DNA of 5,334 bases from an uncultured Chloroflexota bacterium (lineage in GTDB: Bacteria > Chloroflexota > Anaerolineae > Anaerolineales > Villigracilaceae). Position 1 is the first letter of the stretch. Every line of letters begins with the position of its first letter. Positions 3,999 to 5,334 of the stretch are shown here, piece by piece. The notes beneath the pieces are model-generated. The model searched no databases and had not been told where the DNA came from. It saw only the letters and a list, made by a program, of their open reading frames with translations. Where the stretch lies: NCBI GenBank assembly GCA_903837815.1, contig CAILWD010000256.1, forward strand, positions 1-5,334. Direction: 5' to 3'. A program made the position numbers and the translations under genes.

Positions 3999-5159
3999 AT
4001 GTCTGTTTTGCCCGAACTTTCCCACGAAGAAATCCTGCGCTACTCGCGTCATTTGCTGATTCCCGAAGTGGGGCTGGAAGGTCAGCGCAAACTCAAAGCT
4101 TCATCCATACTGGTCATCGGCACGGGCGGACTTGGCTCCCCCGTGTCGCTTTATCTCGCCGCGGCGGGAGTTGGTCGCATCGGGCTGGTGGATTTTGACG
4201 TGGTGGACACATCCAACCTCCAGCGGCAGGTCATCCACGGCAGGTCCACCGTCGGCAAGTTGAAGGTGGAAAGCGCCCGCGCCCGAATGCTGGATTTGAA
4301 TCCCAGTATCCAAATCGACATCTACAACGAGCCATTTACGTCTGCGAATGCCATGCAAATCGCGGAGAATTACGACGTGGTGGTGGATGGCACGGACAAC
4401 TTCCCAACCCGCTACCTGAGCAACGATGTTTGCGTTCTGCTTGGCAAACCGAACGTGTACGGCTCCATCTTCCGCTTCGACGGGCAGTTGAGCGTGTTCG
4501 ACGCGAGGCAGGGACCTTGTTACCGCTGCCTTTTTCCCGAACCGCCGCCTGCCGGGCTTGTCCCTTCGTGTGCAGAGGGTGGAGTGCTGGGCGTTTTGCC
4601 CGGTACCATCGGAACCCTGCAAGCCACCGAAGCCTTGAAACTTTTGCTTGGCATTGGCGAACCGATGATCGGCAAACTCCTGCTTTATAACGCGCTGGAC
4701 ATGTCCTTCGATTTTGTGAAGTTGAAAAAGAATCCCAAGTGCCGCATCTGCGGACCGAATGCCGACATCAAGGAATTGATCGACTACGAGGAGTTTTGCG
4801 GCGTCCCCGGTCATGACCACGGCGACGAAGGGTCTGCCGGCGCAGGCTGGGACATCACCGCGACGGAACTCGCTGAGCGAAGTCGAAGCGCGAAATTAGT
4901 TTTGCTCGACGTGCGCGAACCGCACGAGTTGGAGATCTCCGCCCTGCCGAACGCGGTCAACATTCCGCTCGGTCAACTGGCGGGACGGCTCTCCGAACTC
5001 GACAGCGCCGAAGAAATGGTCGTCCTCTGCAAAGGCGGAACCCGATCCGCCCGCGCATTGGAGTTGCTGGTCAGCGCGGGATTCAAGAAGGTCAAAAATT
5101 TGAAAGGTGGAATCAATGCCTGGGCGAGGGAAGTGGACAAGAGTTTGCCGGTCTATTGA
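3999..5159 (+). CDS. moeB: E1-like adenylyltransferase-rhodanese fusion (MoeB/MoeZ/ThiF type)
   Basis: This 386-residue fusion enzyme would adenylate the C-terminal Gly of a MoaD/ThiS-type carrier and then deliver sulfur to it as persulfide. The E1 domain (about 8-265) shows RYSRHLLIPEVGLEGQ at the start, the nucleotide loop GTGGLGSP (41-48), DFDVVDTSNLQRQ with the Arg finger R76, DGTDN (130-134), zinc-site pairs C174/C177 (CYRC) and C248/C251 (CRIC), and the catalytic loop Cys191 in PSCAEGGVLG. A Gly/His/Asp-rich linker (about 268-283) leads to a rhodanese domain (about 284-386) with LLDVREPHE and the six-residue active loop CKGGTR (Cys344 to Arg349). Every catalytic residue I would look for is present. 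The likely partner is the Gly-Gly protein at 2533-2805. It is last in the operon, 41 nt after the thioredoxin gene, with a sequestered ribosome binding site. Whether it serves molybdopterin, cysteine or thiamine synthesis cannot be decided here, so the symbol denotes the family. Confidence 0.93.
   Translation: MSVLPELSHEEILRYSRHLLIPEVGLEGQRKLKASSILVIGTGGLGSPVSLYLAAAGVGRIGLVDFDVVDTSNLQRQVIHGRSTVGKLKVESARARMLDLNPSIQIDIYNEPFTSANAMQIAENYDVVVDGTDNFPTRYLSNDVCVLLGKPNVYGSIFRFDGQLSVFDARQGPCYRCLFPEPPPAGLVPSCAEGGVLGVLPGTIGTLQATEALKLLLGIGEPMIGKLLLYNALDMSFDFVKLKKNPKCRICGPNADIKELIDYEEFCGVPGHDHGDEGSAGAGWDITATELAERSRSAKLVLLDVREPHELEISALPNAVNIPLGQLAGRLSELDSAEEMVVLCKGGTRSARALELLVSAGFKKVKNLKGGINAWAREVDKSLPVY
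4871..4890. repeat. CTGAGCGAAGTCGAAG-type palindromic repeat inside a coding region
   Basis: CGCT (4871-4874) and AGCG (4887-4890) form the outer stem of an imperfect palindrome with an inner CGA/TCG pairing. The core CTGAGCGAAGTCGAAG is a motif that I recall as a widespread dispersed repeat in many bacterial genomes, usually between genes. Here it encodes residues 291-298 (LAERSRSA), close after the linker between the E1 and rhodanese domains. It keeps the frame and does not touch a catalytic motif. Confidence 0.5.
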
Positions 5160-5167
5160 TATTACAA

Positions 5168-5199
5168 GGCAACCCTCCCCGCGAGGGCTGTCTCTTTTT
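5168..5199 (+). terminator. Intrinsic terminator of the operon
   Basis: CCCTC (5173-5177) pairs with GAGGG (5183-5187). With one A-C mismatch and one G-U pair the stem continues through GGCA (5168-5171) and TGTC (5189-5192), giving about 10 pairs, and is followed by TCTTTTT (5193-5199). It begins 8 nt after the E1-rhodanese stop codon, as expected for the end of the transcript. Confidence 0.8.
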
Positions 5200-5236
5200 A
5201 GCGGCTGTGTTATTTTTCTGCGCAGAGGGCAACGCC

Positions 5237-5334
5237 ATGAGACACAAAACAAAACACCCTTCTGGAAGCCTCCCTTCGATCTTTGGCTGGTTGACTCCGC
5301 CCGGCCCTGGCATGGGATTATTGGTCTTTCTCAG
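5237..5334 (+). CDS. Start of an unrecognised protein, possibly a membrane protein (3'-truncated)
   Basis: An open frame starts at ATG 5237, preceded by GAGGG about 7 nt upstream, and runs off the window end after 32 codons. It begins MRHKTKHPSGSLPS, a basic polar stretch, followed by FGWLTPPGPGMGLLVFL, which looks like the entry to a transmembrane helix. It comes 37 nt after the operon terminator, so it would be a separate transcript, though no convincing promoter is visible. Another plus-strand frame is also open here, so the call rests on the ribosome binding site and composition. No family is recognised. Confidence 0.4.
   Translation, partial: MRHKTKHPSGSLPSIFGWLTPPGPGMGLLVFL

Noticed and set aside
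4101..4820. Minus-strand open frame of 239 codons opposite the E1 domain
   Set aside because: It is antisense to clear ThiF/MoeB motifs and its translation looks like no known protein.

Overview
The window looks like moderately GC-rich bacterial chromosome. The best guess is a Chloroflexota (Anaerolineae-like) genome. That rests on overall protein flavour, the AT-rich short tandem repeats between genes, and a MoaD / E1-rhodanese sulfur-transfer set; no marker gene here settles taxonomy.

Layout. (1) 1-1512, plus strand: the C-terminal three quarters of an elongation factor G-family GTPase, whose start lies outside the window. (2) 1513-1619: a convergent intergenic spacer with a strong hairpin terminator flanked by two different short tandem-repeat arrays. 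(3) 1620-2459, minus strand: a staphylococcal-nuclease-fold protein with every classical catalytic residue present, no visible signal peptide and an extended C-terminus. (4) 2460-2532: a compact divergent promoter region. (5) 2533-2805, plus strand: a MoaD/ThiS/CysO-type sulfur carrier ending in Gly-Gly, apparently read from a leaderless transcript. (6) 2814-3058: a good sigma-70-type promoter and a roughly 210-nt structured 5' leader. The leader contains a possible 14-codon peptide with two Cys codons, a long rod-like hairpin, a long-range 11-nt inverted repeat, and a duplicated 9-mer whose second copy carries the ribosome binding site of the next gene. (7) 3059-5159, plus strand: an operon of three genes, a DUF4395-like membrane protein with a CxxC, a membrane-anchored thioredoxin (CAPC) overlapping it by ATGA, and an E1-like adenylyltransferase fused to rhodanese (MoeB/MoeZ type). 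The last gene's Shine-Dalgarno is buried in a perfect 11-bp hairpin. (8) 5168-5199: an intrinsic terminator. (9) 5237-5334: the probable start of another gene, perhaps a membrane protein, running off the end.

How the genes fit together. The E1-rhodanese protein would adenylate the Gly-Gly tail of the MoaD-like carrier and load sulfur on it, for molybdopterin, cysteine or another thio-compound. The membrane thioredoxin and the DUF4395 protein, each with a Cys pair, could supply or recycle reducing power or handle persulfide for the rhodanese. The Cys-coding leader suggests that the operon is controlled by cysteine or Cys-tRNA supply through ribosome-dependent RNA folding. This regulatory hypothesis is the most interesting part of the window and is inferred from sequence alone.
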